32,463 nt of DNA from assembly GCA_016209535.1 (NCBI GenBank), contig JACQVW010000764.1:1-32463 (forward strand). The letters are read 5' to 3'. Numbering within the stretch: position 1 is the stretch's first letter; each line of letters opens with the position of its first letter. The notes beneath the pieces are model-generated. The model saw nothing but the letters and a program-made list of their open reading frames with translations, made no database searches and had not been told where the DNA came from. The DNA comes from Planctomycetota bacterium (GTDB lineage: Bacteria; Planctomycetota; UBA8108; SXIK01). A program made the position numbers and the translations under genes. Shown in pieces: positions 8,533 to 17,033 of the stretch.

Positions 8533-10665
8533 TCAGTGCCTCTCGAGCCCTCGGCGCACCTCCTCGAGCGCCGACGCCAGGTGGCGGGGGTCGATGACCG
8601 GGACGGCGCTCTCCGCCTTCCCCGACTCGATCACCTCCCGCACCGCGTTCATCGCCGCCTTCTTGCAGACAGCCTCGATCTCGGCCCCGGAGAAGCCCTC
8701 CGTCATCCGGGCGAGCGCCCTGACGTCGACCTCGGGTGACAGCGGCCGCCCCCGGAAGTGCACCTGGAAGATCTCGGTGCGGGACCCTTCGTCCGGGGGC
8801 TCGATCTCGATCACGACGTCGAATCGACCGGGTCTGAGGAGGGCGCGATCGAGCATGTCGGGACGGTTCGTCGTCCCGAGGACGAGGACACCACGCAGCT
8901 CCTCCATCCCGTCCAGCTCCGTGAGGATCTGGCTGAGCACACGCTCCGAGACGTGCGAGTCCGAGCCGTCTCCCGTGCGCCGAGGGGCGATGGCGTCCAT
9001 CTCGTCGAAGAGCACTATGCAGGGCGCGGCCTGCCTGGCCTTGGTGAAGACCTCGCGGACCGCCTTCTCCGACTCTCCGACATACTTGGAGAGGAGGGCA
9101 GGCCCCTTCACGGAGATGAAGTTGACCTGGCTCTCCCTCGCCACGGCTTTGGCGAGCAGCGTCTTCCCGCAGCCGGGAGGACCCACGAGGAGGATTCCTT
9201 TCGGAGGCTGGATGCAGGCCTTGCTGAACAACTTCTCGAACCTGAGCGGCCACTCTACGGCCTCCCTGAGGCGCGCCTTGGTGCTCTCGAGCCCACCGAC
9301 GTCATCCCAGTGCACGTCGGGGATCTCCACGAGGACCTCCCGGATCGCCGACGGCGACACGTCCCTGAGGCCGTCCAGGAAGTCACCCATCTGGACCTCG
9401 AGGCTCATGAGGTCCTCGTAGGGGATGCTCTTCATCGCGAAGTCGATCTCGGGCATGATCCTCCGGAGGCTCTTCATGGCGGCCTCCCGGCAGACGGCCG
9501 CAAGGTCGGCCCCCACGAACCCGTGAGTGATCTCAGCGATCCGCCCCAGATCGACCTCCGGGGAGAGCGGCATGCCCCGGCTGTGGATCTCCAGGATCGA
9601 CAGTCGCCCCGCCTTGTCCGGGATCGGGACGGCGATCTCCCTGTCGAAGCGCCCGGGCCGGCGCAAGGCGGGGTCCAGGGAATTGGGGATGTTGGTGGCG
9701 GCGATGACGACGAGGTGCTTTCGCTGGGAGAGGCCGTCCATCAGGCCCAAGAGCTGGGCCACGACCCTCTTCTCGACCTCGCCCACGACGTTCTCGCGCT
9801 TTGGGGCGATCGCGTCGATCTCGTCCAGGAACACGATGCTGGGCGCGTTCCTGGTCGCCTCGTCGAACACCTTGCGCAGGTGCGCCTCGCTCTCTCCGTA
9901 GAACTTGTGGATGATCTCCGGACCGGTGATGGCGAAGAACGAGGCCTCCGTCTCGCGGGCGACGGTGCGGGCGATCAGCGTCTTGCCGCACCCCGGAGGC
10001 CCATGGAGGAGCACTCCCTTGGGCGCATCGATGCCGAGCCTGTCGAAGACCTCGGGGTAGCGCAGGGGGAGCTCGACGATCTCCCGGATCTTCTGGATCT
10101 CCCGCTTGAGCCCGCCGATGTCCTCGTAGCTGGGTGCTGAGGTGACGCTGGCCCCTGGGCTCTCCTTGGCCGCGGTCTTGAGCTTGGTGCCGCTCACGAT
10201 GAGCACGGGGCCCCTGGGGCTCGTGGTCTCCACGGTGAAGTCCACGGTCCGGCGCCCGAAGAGGGTGAGCTGGATCTTCGAGCCCTCGATCACGGGGATG
10301 CCATCGAGGAGCCGCGCGATGTAGGCGAGATCGCCCTCTTTGGGGGCCGCCGCGGTCTGGAGCACGACCAGGCTCGCTTCGACCCTCGGCACCGTCCGGA
10401 CCTCGACCAGGTCGTCCAGGCCCACGCCGGCGTTCTCGCGCAGGATGCCGTCGATGTGCATGCGGCCTTGGCCGCGGTCATCGGGGAAACAAGGCATCAA
10501 CTTGGCGACGGCGGTCTTCTTGCCGCGGATCTCCACCACATCGCCGAGCTCGGCGCCCATGGCCCTGATGTCCGCTGGATCGAGGCGCGCATAGGCCCGC
10601 CCGACGTCCCTGCCGAGAGCCTCGCCGACCCTGTACTTGAAGGCCTTCGCAGCGATGGTCTCCAT
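8533..10665 (-). CDS. CDC48/VAT-like double AAA+ ATPase
   Basis: This 710-aa protein starts at ATG 10665, preceded by GGAGA 5 nt away; the frame stays open upstream, but the family begins here. Residues about 1-175 form a CDC48-type N domain (double-psi barrel and companion barrel). D1 has Walker A GPPGCGKT at about 222-229, Walker B IVFLDEIDAIAP and arginine-finger region RRPGRFDREI. D2 has Walker A at about 495-502, Walker B IVLFDEMDAIAP and RPGRFDVVIEI. Pore loops KFYG (D1) and KYVG (D2) keep aromatic residues, so threading/unfolding is likely. CDC48/VAT proteins extract and unfold proteins using ATP. It is the last gene of the gas vesicle cluster, 143 bp after the Hsp20 gene. A role in remodelling Gvp assemblies is inferred from position only. 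Confidence 0.93.
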   Translation of the reverse strand: METIAAKAFKYRVGEALGRDVGRAYARLDPADIRAMGAELGDVVEIRGKKTAVAKLMPCFPDDRGQGRMHIDGILRENAGVGLDDLVEVRTVPRVEASLVVLQTAAAPKEGDLAYIARLLDGIPVIEGSKIQLTLFGRRTVDFTVETTSPRGPVLIVSGTKLKTAAKESPGASVTSAPSYEDIGGLKREIQKIREIVELPLRYPEVFDRLGIDAPKGVLLHGPPGCGKTLIARTVARETEASFFAITGPEIIHKFYGESEAHLRKVFDEATRNAPSIVFLDEIDAIAPKRENVVGEVEKRVVAQLLGLMDGLSQRKHLVVIAATNIPNSLDPALRRPGRFDREIAVPIPDKAGRLSILEIHSRGMPLSPEVDLGRIAEITHGFVGADLAAVCREAAMKSLRRIMPEIDFAMKSIPYEDLMSLEVQMGDFLDGLRDVSPSAIREVLVEIPDVHWDDVGGLESTKARLREAVEWPLRFEKLFSKACIQPPKGILLVGPPGCGKTLLAKAVARESQVNFISVKGPALLSKYVGESEKAVREVFTKARQAAPCIVLFDEMDAIAPRRTGDGSDSHVSERVLSQILTELDGMEELRGVLVLGTTNRPDMLDRALLRPGRFDVVIEIEPPDEGSRTEIFQVHFRGRPLSPEVDVRALARMTEGFSGAEIEAVCKKAAMNAVREVIESGKAESAVPVIDPRHLASALEEVRRGLERH

Positions 10666-10808
10666 CGGTTCTCCGTTCACGGTCGTCCCGGCCCCTGGGC
10701 GCAGCGGCAGCCTTGCCGCCGGCGAAGGACGGCGGCCCCTCGAGGTCTTCCCGGCCGCAGAGCTCGAGGGGCGTGTGAGCCTTGATCCCTCACCGGGTCG
10801 GGGAGGGG

Positions 10809-11360
10809 TCACTTGGCGATCTTGATCTCGAGGACGCCGTTGCGGGTCGACTTGGTCATCTTGCTCTCCGCGGCCTGCCAGGGAAGCAAGATCTCCTTGT
10901 GGAACTTCTTCTCGCCCCTCTCGGCGTGGATGGTGAGGATGTCCCCCTTCAGCTCGAGGTGGATGTTCTTCTCCTCGACGCCGGGGAGCTCGGCGACCAC
11001 GAGGACGTGGTCCGCCTCCTCGAACACGTCCACGATCGGCTCGTAGACGTCCTGCACCACCGTCTCGCCATCATCGTCCTTCGAGATGTTCCCGAAGGGC
11101 TCGATGGTGAAGCCCTCGTTCGCGCCGAGGCCGCCGACCTTGACGGAGAAGCCGAAGACGCCTTTCAGGTCCTTCTGGCCGTGGATCCCGAGCTTCGAGA
11201 GGTCGATCTCGCCGACCTGCTTCAGCTCCTTCCCCTTCTCGGCCAGCTCTCCGACCTTCGTCAGCAGGTCCTGGAGCCCCCCCAGGAGCCCTCCCAGCGA
11301 GCCCCCCAGATCGATGTGGAACCCACCCTTGCCCCGCGGAGCCGTCTTTGTCTGTCCCAT
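10809..11360 (-). CDS. gvpH: Hsp20-family small heat-shock protein (GvpH-like)
   Basis: A 183-aa protein. The alpha-crystallin domain spans about residues 106-183 (VYEPIVDVFEEADHVLVVAE, then LPGVEEKNIHLELKGDILTI and NGVLEIKIAK). The N-terminal half is unusually Gly/Leu-rich (LGGSLGGLLGGLQDLL) and suggests a hydrophobic, amphipathic segment. The C-terminal IxI tail typical of many Hsp20 proteins is absent; the protein ends right after the last strand. The ATG at 11360 has a strong AGGAGG (minus-strand equivalent of 11368-11373). GvpH of haloarchaeal gas vesicle clusters is an Hsp20-type chaperone, so the symbol is assigned by family plus context. It probably holds aggregation-prone Gvp proteins. 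Confidence 0.88.
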   Translation of the reverse strand: MGQTKTAPRGKGGFHIDLGGSLGGLLGGLQDLLTKVGELAEKGKELKQVGEIDLSKLGIHGQKDLKGVFGFSVKVGGLGANEGFTIEPFGNISKDDDGETVVQDVYEPIVDVFEEADHVLVVAELPGVEEKNIHLELKGDILTIHAERGEKKFHKEILLPWQAAESKMTKSTRNGVLEIKIAK

Positions 11361-11419
11361 GTGTGAGCCTCCTGACTACGATTCGCCTGAATGGTCCCGG
11401 GAACGCCCCGGTACGGATT

Positions 11420-12025
11420 TCATGTCTGACGCGCCGCCTTGGCCTCCCCGAGAGGCAGCCTGGCGATCTGGGGGAGGACCTCGATGCTCGCCGGCAGATA
11501 CTCATCGACCCGATGGAGCAGTCCCATGAAGAGGATCCCCGTCTCGTCCTCTCGCAAGGTCTCGTCGATCCGGTTGGCTATGAATCTATCCCTCCTGCGG
11601 AGCAGGTCGGCAGCAGCAGAGGGCGCCGGTCGAGATCCGTCCTCCTTGCCCGCCGCGCTGATCGACTTGTACTCCTCCAGCAGCAGATCCGGACTCTCCG
11701 TGCCTACCAGGGTGGCTCCGCGCGCCACGAGCCTCTTCAGGAGCACGTGGTTGCGGCTGCTCCGTTGCGCCAGGTCAGTGACGATCTCGAGCTCCTTGCC
11801 GCAGACGGGCAAGCCGTCCTGGTAGAGCTTCACCTGGCGGAAGTCGACGGAGAGGCCGTAGACCATGCTCTCGATCTCGGACCACATCTCGCCGATCGCC
11901 TGAAGGTGCCTGTGCCAGCCCTCCTCGCCGATCCTCCGCACGTACTCGGTCCGGAGAGCCGTCTGGAGCGACCCCATGTCGGCTGGGGTATGGACGATCG
12001 GGACGTAGGCCAACCGCCTCTTCAA
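11420..12025 (-). CDS. Conserved protein of unknown function in the gas vesicle operon
   Basis: A 201-aa protein beginning (M)KRRLAYVPIVHTPADMGSL. The start is taken as TTG at 12025, which overlaps the upstream stop codon (TTGA, 4 bp) and lets translation couple. The sequence has a soluble alpha/beta look, with patches such as VKLYQDGLPVCGKELEIV, RSSRNHVLLKRLVARGATLVGTES and a C-terminal helix-rich part. There is no signal peptide or membrane helix. I have an impression that similar proteins occur as conserved hypotheticals elsewhere, but I cannot name a family or function. The block of conserved-looking polar residues (HTPADMGSL, DGLPVCG, GTESP) suggests an enzyme or nucleotide-binding fold; this is speculation. 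Confidence 0.8.
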   Translation of the reverse strand: MKRRLAYVPIVHTPADMGSLQTALRTEYVRRIGEEGWHRHLQAIGEMWSEIESMVYGLSVDFRQVKLYQDGLPVCGKELEIVTDLAQRSSRNHVLLKRLVARGATLVGTESPDLLLEEYKSISAAGKEDGSRPAPSAAADLLRRRDRFIANRIDETLREDETGILFMGLLHRVDEYLPASIEVLPQIARLPLGEAKAARQT

Positions 12026-12411
12026 GCGCCCTCCTCGGCCACGAACCCCTGGAGGAGGGAGCACAAGACATCCCGGCGGCAGTGCGGGGTCACGAGCTCG
12101 TCGGCCCCGAGCTCCAGGGCCCGCCGCGCGGTCTCCAAGCCGAGGTCCCGGCTGATGACCATGATCCGGACCCCAGGGTAAGTGGCCTTGAGCGTCTCGA
12201 GAGCCAGGCCCAGCTCCTCGCCAAGCCGGCTTGCAAAGACCAGGACAGCGCGCAGACCTTCCATGCCCTCCAGGGAGTCCCGCGGCGCCGCCGCAGCCTC
12301 CAGGGAGAGCTCGGGGTCGTCCAGCTCCTCGAGGAGGCTCGCCATCCAACGTCCGGCTTCCCGGTCCTCGCACAAGACGAGGACCTTCTGAGCGATCACG
12401 GTCTCTTCCAA
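12022..12411 (-). CDS. Stand-alone pseudo-receiver (CheY-like fold without phospho-Asp)
   Basis: A 129-aa protein with the alternating strand/helix pattern of a response-regulator receiver: VLVLCEDREAGRWMASLLEE, then LRAVLVFASRLGEELGLAL, VRIMVISRD and ALELGADELVTP. The position of the phospho-accepting Asp (end of strand 3, AVLVFAS) carries no Asp, and the conserved Lys of strand 5 is replaced (LVTPHC). It is therefore probably a phosphorylation-independent protein-interaction module. The start is TTG at 12411 with a GGAGGAG ribosome-binding site (minus-strand equivalent of 12421-12427). It overlaps the next gene by 4 bp. No output domain is present. Confidence 0.82.
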   Translation of the reverse strand: MEETVIAQKVLVLCEDREAGRWMASLLEELDDPELSLEAAAAPRDSLEGMEGLRAVLVFASRLGEELGLALETLKATYPGVRIMVISRDLGLETARRALELGADELVTPHCRRDVLCSLLQGFVAEEGA

Positions 12412-12486
12412 GCTTCGGCGCTCCTCCCTGGGTCTTCCCCGCGCTCCTCCGCAGCCCCCGGGTCCTTCTATGCTCCTACATCGTTC

Positions 12487-12831
12487 CTACATCAGGTCTC
12501 CGAGCGGCCCCAAGTTGATGTTCAAGTCCTCATCTTCAAGGCCGAAGGTCCGCTTGAGCTCTTGCATCTTCTCCTCGAGCCTCAAGAAGGCCACCCCGAG
12601 TCGCTCGACCTCCTCGGAGCTCAGGCTTCCTGCCTCGACCCGGCTCAGGGCCTGCTTCTCGCACAGCTTCCGGAGCAGATCGATGAGGGTCAAGACGAGC
12701 TTTGCAAGACCCTTCTCCGGACGCTCGGGTCGGAGGTTGACTCTGCCGCCGAGCCCGGCCTTCACTCCTTTCCTGAGCGCCGCGAGGAGCTCGTCCTCGG
12801 CGGTCTCACCGTTCAGGACCTGCGTTCTCAT
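12487..12831 (-). CDS. gvpK: Gas vesicle protein GvpK
   Basis: The GvpK core is unmistakable: GLAKLVLTLIDLLRKLCEKQ, then ALSRVEAGSLSSEEVERLGV, AFLRLEEKMQELKRTFGLED and the ending LNINLGPLGDL. GvpK is a conserved accessory protein required for gas vesicle formation in several systems; its exact role is unsettled. The ATG at 12831 (MRTQVLNGETAED) gives 114 aa and a 49-bp gap to the preceding gvpF. An alternative ATG at 12939 would add 36 acidic residues but overlap that gene by 59 bp, and its non-overlapping part has weaker codon bias. The stop is followed by a small tandem repeat of GATGTAGGA. Confidence 0.9.
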   Translation of the reverse strand: MRTQVLNGETAEDELLAALRKGVKAGLGGRVNLRPERPEKGLAKLVLTLIDLLRKLCEKQALSRVEAGSLSSEEVERLGVAFLRLEEKMQELKRTFGLEDEDLNINLGPLGDLM

Positions 12832-12880
12832 GTCTTCTTGTCCCTCGGCATCCTGTGCATCATCCTCGGCGAGCGGAGCG

Positions 12881-13780
12881 CTAGATACGCACTCCGGGCC
12901 CGAAAGCTCCTCGGAGGAGATCCAGGAGCCCGCCAGCATTGTCTGGGGGACTTCCTACCGGCTCTTCTTCGAGGTCCGACGTTCCCACGAAGCTGTAGGG
13001 AGGCCACGGCCCGCTCCCAACGAAGAGCACCTCCGGAAAGCAGCGGGGAAGGACGCGGAGCGTCTCCTCGAAGGCCCCGGCAAGCCGGCGCTCGACCAGG
13101 TAGGAGAGGCTGACCAGGACCTGCCGGCCGACCTGGATCCTGGCCCCCTCCTCCCGCGCCCGAGGCGCAAGGAAGCCGTTCACTCTCTCAACCCACTCCG
13201 CGCCGACCTTTCGAAGGCTCTCGCCTTGGCGCACGGCCGCGAGCTTGCGCCTGAGAAAGCTGAGCCCAGGCCCTCCCGCCCTTGGCCACGCTGCCCGGGC
13301 CTGGTCTCCCGGCCCGTAGCGCCTCCCGTCCACCTCAGGGCCCTGCGCAGCAGGCCCCGCGTCGATGAGGAGCCGCACCCCGTATTCCAGGCAACCACGG
13401 ATCCTCCTCAGAAGGGTTTGGAGCTGCCGGTGACGCTGCCGGAGCACCCGGCGCAGGGCTGCGGGGGAGGAGAAGGTGGTCCCGAACCGGGCGGGCACGA
13501 CGTCGGAGACGCGCATCGCGGCCTCCAGGATCGCCTCGTGACGGAGGACGGCGGCCTTGTCGATGCGGATCGTCGGGGTTGGCGCCTCGCTCGTGATCGC
13601 GCAGAGGCCCTTGAAGCGACACAAGCTCACCGGGCGTCCGCCGATCCCCGGCACGGGGAATGGCCCTGGCAGGCAGGCCTCGGGCCTGCGCCCCCTGCTG
13701 GTCATGGCGCGTGCCGGCCAGTCCGCGGCGACGCCATACACGTAAACCCGTCTCTGGTCGACGAAGGCCTTAGTTCCCAT
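12881..13780 (-). CDS. GvpF/GvpL-family gas vesicle protein (copy nearest gvpK)
   Basis: A 299-aa protein starting [17 protein letters not shown]. The ATG at 13780 lies inside the last codons of the preceding gvpF gene (11-bp overlap). Family marks are the N-terminal YVYGV strand, the central HEAILEAAMRVSDVVPARFGTTF (the VLP-x-RFG region of GvpF) and the C-terminal GPWPPYSFV. Between them is an Arg-rich helical section. GvpF/GvpL proteins bind GvpA and are thought to help nucleate vesicles. This is the most diverged of the four GvpF/L proteins here, with a Pro/Gly/Arg-rich insertion (about residues 150-185) and a C-terminal extension of about 30 residues. Confidence 0.9.
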   Translation of the reverse strand: MGTKAFVDQRRVYVYGVAADWPARAMTSRGRRPEACLPGPFPVPGIGGRPVSLCRFKGLCAITSEAPTPTIRIDKAAVLRHEAILEAAMRVSDVVPARFGTTFSSPAALRRVLRQRHRQLQTLLRRIRGCLEYGVRLLIDAGPAAQGPEVDGRRYGPGDQARAAWPRAGGPGLSFLRRKLAAVRQGESLRKVGAEWVERVNGFLAPRAREEGARIQVGRQVLVSLSYLVERRLAGAFEETLRVLPRCFPEVLFVGSGPWPPYSFVGTSDLEEEPVGSPPDNAGGLLDLLRGAFGPGVRI

Positions 13781-14627
13781 GGGTGGACGGTGCTCTGCTT
13801 GGTTCCAGGTCGAGGAAGTTATAGGCGGGCCAGGGCCCGCTCGTGCGAAGGATGTATCCGTCCGCGAGCCAGCAGGGAGCGCTCGCCTCGAGCTCGTCCA
13901 GAAGAGCCTTCCGGTCCTCCCTCCGCAGGAGGCAGGTGATGCAGAGGATCGGCTCAAGCGAGCTGGGCTCCGCTTTTCTGGCTTGGGGCCTCTCGACGAG
14001 GATCTCCTCCGCATGAGACTGCACCCTCCCCAGCAGGTCGCTCGAGACCTCGCCGAACCTGGAGTCCACCAGCTCTCCGAGCACTACCGAGCGCTTCCTG
14101 CCGAGAAGGAAGGCCCGTCCCTCGGAGCTCGAGGAGATCTCGCGGTCCAGCTCCCGGACCTCCTGGGCCGTGGAGGCGAGCCTCCTCGCCAGGGCCCCTC
14201 GGTCTCCCAAGAGCGTCATGGACCACTCCTCCCGGCCTCGAAGCCTTCTCAAGGATCGATCGATCTCCTCGCTCCGGTCGAGCAGTGCTCCTGCCAGCGC
14301 CTCATCGCTCGAGTAGATGACCCCGAAACGCGATGGGAGGACCGTGAATCCCCTTTCCATGAGCCGATCCGCCACGGCCTCGTGGTGTCTCACCTCGAGG
14401 GCGAGCGCGCCCAAGTCCTCGGCGAACCTCTCCGCCGCGGCCCTGCCGTAGCGGTCTCGGGCGACCGTCCTCAGGACGCCGGCCGCGCGCTCACCCAGGA
14501 CCCGGATGGGCGAGCCATCGGGCGCCTCGAGCCCGTGGAAGACCTCCGGCGGCGGCTTGGGGCTCGCGATGCAATACAAGTAGGCTCCCAGGCCTCCTTG
14601 CGAGGCGCTCGTCTCCTTGTGGCTCAC
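13770..14627 (-). CDS. GvpF/GvpL-family gas vesicle protein (copy next to Hsp70)
   Basis: A 285-aa protein from GTG 14627, overlapping the Hsp70 stop by 4 bp (GTGA). Family marks are [13 protein letters not shown] at the N-terminus, [27 protein letters not shown] in the middle and [13 protein letters not shown] near the C-terminus. Two Cys residues occur in [12 protein letters not shown]. Overlapping genes on both sides (Hsp70 upstream, another gvpF downstream) argue for tightly coupled synthesis, consistent with Hsp70 acting on or with GvpF proteins. That functional link is inference. A longer upstream frame exists but would run through the Hsp70 coding region. Confidence 0.92.
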   Translation of the reverse strand: MSHKETSASQGGLGAYLYCIASPKPPPEVFHGLEAPDGSPIRVLGERAAGVLRTVARDRYGRAAAERFAEDLGALALEVRHHEAVADRLMERGFTVLPSRFGVIYSSDEALAGALLDRSEEIDRSLRRLRGREEWSMTLLGDRGALARRLASTAQEVRELDREISSSSEGRAFLLGRKRSVVLGELVDSRFGEVSSDLLGRVQSHAEEILVERPQARKAEPSSLEPILCITCLLRREDRKALLDELEASAPCWLADGYILRTSGPWPAYNFLDLEPSRAPSTHGN

Positions 14628-16498
14628 GGCGCCGCTCCTTCCCGGGTATCCACGAGGCCGGGCTCGCCGACCATCCCCTCGCACCTTTCCGCCCCTCTCA
14701 GAGGAGCGCACAGGGTGTAGAGCTGATCGGTGGAGGCCAGGATCCTTTCCGTGTCGCCCGAGGAGCAGAGGGCCTCCGCCCTCTCCAGGGCCTCCGCGAT
14801 GGCGAGACGCTTCGAGGCGGGAAGCGCGTCGCGGTGGAGGGCCAGCCTCGACCTCGCCCGAGCTGCCAGGCACGCAAGGTCCGTTACGGCGATCGCGTGG
14901 TCCCGCCGCCTCTTGTCCTCCTCCCAGTTCTCCCGAGCGGTCTCCACCATCCGCTCGACCTCCTCGGGGTCAAGGGCCAGGCTCTCGTTCACGTCCACGT
15001 GGACCGCATCTCCCGTGTGGAGGTTCTCCGCCGCCACGTGGAGGATCCCGTCCGCGTCCACATCGAACGTCACCTCGATCTTGGGGACCGTCCGGGGGGC
15101 GGGCTCGATGCCCGTGAGCTGGAACTGGCAGAGGCTCCGGTTGTCCTGGGCCATGTCCCTCTCTCCTTGAAGGACGTGGACGTTCACGGCGGCCTGGTTG
15201 TCCTGGGCGGTGGAGAAGACCTCGCCCCGGATCACCGGGATCTTGTTGTTTCGAGGGATGATGCTCCGGAACACGCCCCCCACGGTCTCCACGCCCAAGG
15301 AGAGGGGCAGGACATCCAGCAGGAGGGCCCCGTCTGCCTCCCCGGAGAGCATACCAGCATGGATGGCGGCTCCGATGGCCACGGCCTCGTCCGGATCCAC
15401 GCCGCCCCTCGGCTCGCGGCCAAACACCTCGGCCGCCAGCCTCCGCACGAGGGGTATTCGAGTCGCCCCCCCGACGAGGACGAGGTCGTCCAGGTCCCTT
15501 CCGGTCAGCCTCGCGTCCGCGAGCACCTGGTGGCAGATCGCGACCGTCCGAGCCAAGGTCGCCCGGATGAGGCCCTCGAGCTCTCGTCGCGTCACGACCG
15601 TCTCGAAGGCCGATCCCCGCCCCAGGAGCAGCCGCACAGTGGCCGCCTCCGCCGTCGACAGCTCGATCTTCGCTCCCTCCGCGGCCCGGATGACGCGCGG
15701 CAAGAGCTCGGCCTCCGCCAGGGGGTCGATCCCGGTCTCCGCCACGCAGGCCTTCGCCAGGTGACTGGCGAGGATCCAGTCCAGGTCGTCACCTCCCAGG
15801 TGCGTGTCCCCTCCCGTGGCGAGCACTTCGAAGACACCGTTTCTGATATCCAGGATGGACACGTCGAAGGTCCCGCCTCCCAGGTCAAAGACGGCCACCT
15901 TGCGGTCTCCCGTTCGGTCCATACCATAGGCGATCGCGGACGCCGTCGGCTCGTTGATGATTCGCAAGACCTCCAGGCCGGCGATCCTTCCAGCGTCCTG
16001 CGTCGCCCGGCGCTGCTGGTGGTCGAAGTAGGCAGGCACCGTGATCACCGCGGCCGTGACGGTCCCTCCCAGGCCCTTTTCGGCGATCTCCTTCATCCTG
16101 AGGAGGATCCTCGCCGAGACTTCCTGAGGCGTGAAGGAAGCAGAGCCGAGGTGGATGGAGATGTTCAGGTCCGGCCGCTCGCTGACGGGGCATCCCACCC
16201 GCCCGGCGTCGCTCGCGACCTCGGCGAGCCGCCTCCCCATGAGGCGCTTCACCGAGATGACGGAGCACGTCGAGCCTTCCTCCCGAGCCAGCCGTGCCTT
16301 CCACCCGACCAGCCACGCTCCCTGGGGGCTGCGGGCCAGCGCTGACGGGGTCGTCCGGCGCCCCTCCTCATCGGGGATGACCACGGCGCGCCCCCGTTGG
16401 TAGACCGCCACGCAGGAGTTGGTCGTCCCGAGGTCGATGCCGACGGCCCGGCCGCGCACCTGCGACCCCCGCGCGCTGGATCCTCGTCGAGAGCTCAT
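14624..16498 (-). CDS. Hsp70 (DnaK-like) chaperone encoded within the gas vesicle operon
   Basis: A 624-aa protein with full Hsp70 architecture. The ATPase domain has [15 protein letters not shown] (about 20-34), [49 protein letters not shown] and [11 protein letters not shown]. The substrate-binding beta domain has [29 protein letters not shown] and [16 protein letters not shown], followed by a short helical lid. There is no EEVD tail and no GrpE gene beside it. ATG 16498 overlaps the preceding gvpA/J-like stop (ATGA). It is shorter and more divergent in the lid than housekeeping DnaK, so it is probably a dedicated paralogue. A candidate J-domain partner is fused to GvpF at 21502-22524. Substrates are inferred to be Gvp proteins. 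Confidence 0.94.
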   Translation of the reverse strand: MSSRRGSSARGSQVRGRAVGIDLGTTNSCVAVYQRGRAVVIPDEEGRRTTPSALARSPQGAWLVGWKARLAREEGSTCSVISVKRLMGRRLAEVASDAGRVGCPVSERPDLNISIHLGSASFTPQEVSARILLRMKEIAEKGLGGTVTAAVITVPAYFDHQQRRATQDAGRIAGLEVLRIINEPTASAIAYGMDRTGDRKVAVFDLGGGTFDVSILDIRNGVFEVLATGGDTHLGGDDLDWILASHLAKACVAETGIDPLAEAELLPRVIRAAEGAKIELSTAEAATVRLLLGRGSAFETVVTRRELEGLIRATLARTVAICHQVLADARLTGRDLDDLVLVGGATRIPLVRRLAAEVFGREPRGGVDPDEAVAIGAAIHAGMLSGEADGALLLDVLPLSLGVETVGGVFRSIIPRNNKIPVIRGEVFSTAQDNQAAVNVHVLQGERDMAQDNRSLCQFQLTGIEPAPRTVPKIEVTFDVDADGILHVAAENLHTGDAVHVDVNESLALDPEEVERMVETARENWEEDKRRRDHAIAVTDLACLAARARSRLALHRDALPASKRLAIAEALERAEALCSSGDTERILASTDQLYTLCAPLRGAERCEGMVGEPGLVDTREGAAP

Positions 16499-16794
16499 CT
16501 CGCGGCCTCCTCCTCCAGGGCCTCGACCCGCTTGCGCAACGCCCGGTTCTCGCTCAAGATCTCGCCCATCCTTGACGAGAGCTTGGGGTCCGCCTGCCAC
16601 CAGTCGATGCCCATCTCCCTGGCTCGGTCCACCGACGCTATGAGGAGCCTCAGCTTGATCGTCAGCAGCTCCACATCGAGGAGCTGGATCACGATGTCGC
16701 CGGCGATGACGATACCCTTGTCGAGCACCCGCTCCAGGATGTCGGCGAGGCTCGTGCTCTCAAGCGAGTGGGCGAGCTGCTTCTCCATCGTCAT
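16495..16794 (-). CDS. GvpA-family protein, GvpJ-like
   Basis: A 99-aa protein whose first 65 residues carry the GvpA/J/M fold: [20 protein letters not shown], then [22 protein letters not shown] (helix-strand-strand-helix). Unlike the shell protein at 19979-20194 it has a charged, heptad-like C-terminal extension (IGEILSEN-like, [16 protein letters not shown]) likely to form a coiled coil. Such C-terminal extensions are typical of GvpJ-type minor proteins rather than GvpA. It overlaps gvpG by 4 bp upstream and Hsp70 by 4 bp downstream. Probably a low-abundance tip or nucleation component. Confidence 0.92.
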   Translation of the reverse strand: MTMEKQLAHSLESTSLADILERVLDKGIVIAGDIVIQLLDVELLTIKLRLLIASVDRAREMGIDWWQADPKLSSRMGEILSENRALRKRVEALEEEAAR

Positions 16795-17033
16795 GACTCC
16801 TCAAGCTCGTCGTCACGGTCAGCAGCCTCGAGCAGGTCCAGGATCTCTCGCTCCTTGAGCTCGTACTCCTCCTCGGAGATCTCGTCCATCTCGTAGAGCA
16901 ACTGGATCTCGAGGAGCTTCTTCCTCAGCGCGTCCCGATCGCTGACATCCGCTCCAGCGACCTCGTGGAACTTCTGGCCGATCCACATCACTCCTTTGAT
17001 GGGCGCCAGCAGGATGTCATCGAGGAGCAGCAT
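16791..17033 (-). CDS. gvpG: Gas vesicle protein GvpG
   Basis: An 80-aa protein with the complete GvpG signature: LLLDDILLAPIKGVMWIGQK at the N-terminus, then LRKKLLEIQLLYEMDEISEEEYELKEREIL and an acidic tail. GvpG is a small accessory protein usually encoded beside GvpF/GvpL and needed for assembly. ATG 17033 has AGGAG about 7 nt upstream and overlaps the end of the preceding gvpF/L gene by 17 bp; the stop overlaps the GvpJ-like start by 4 bp. Confidence 0.94.
   Translation of the reverse strand: MLLLDDILLAPIKGVMWIGQKFHEVAGADVSDRDALRKKLLEIQLLYEMDEISEEEYELKEREILDLLEAADRDDELEES

Noticed and set aside
7250-9253. A 667-codon minus-strand frame running across the ends of two convergent genes
   Set aside because: It overlaps recognised coding sequence on both sides in other frames and its translation has no family features.
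8758-10140. A 460-codon plus-strand frame opposite the CDC48-like gene
   Set aside because: It is antisense to a gene with intact Walker and pore motifs; the translation is His/Asp/Leu-rich without a fold.
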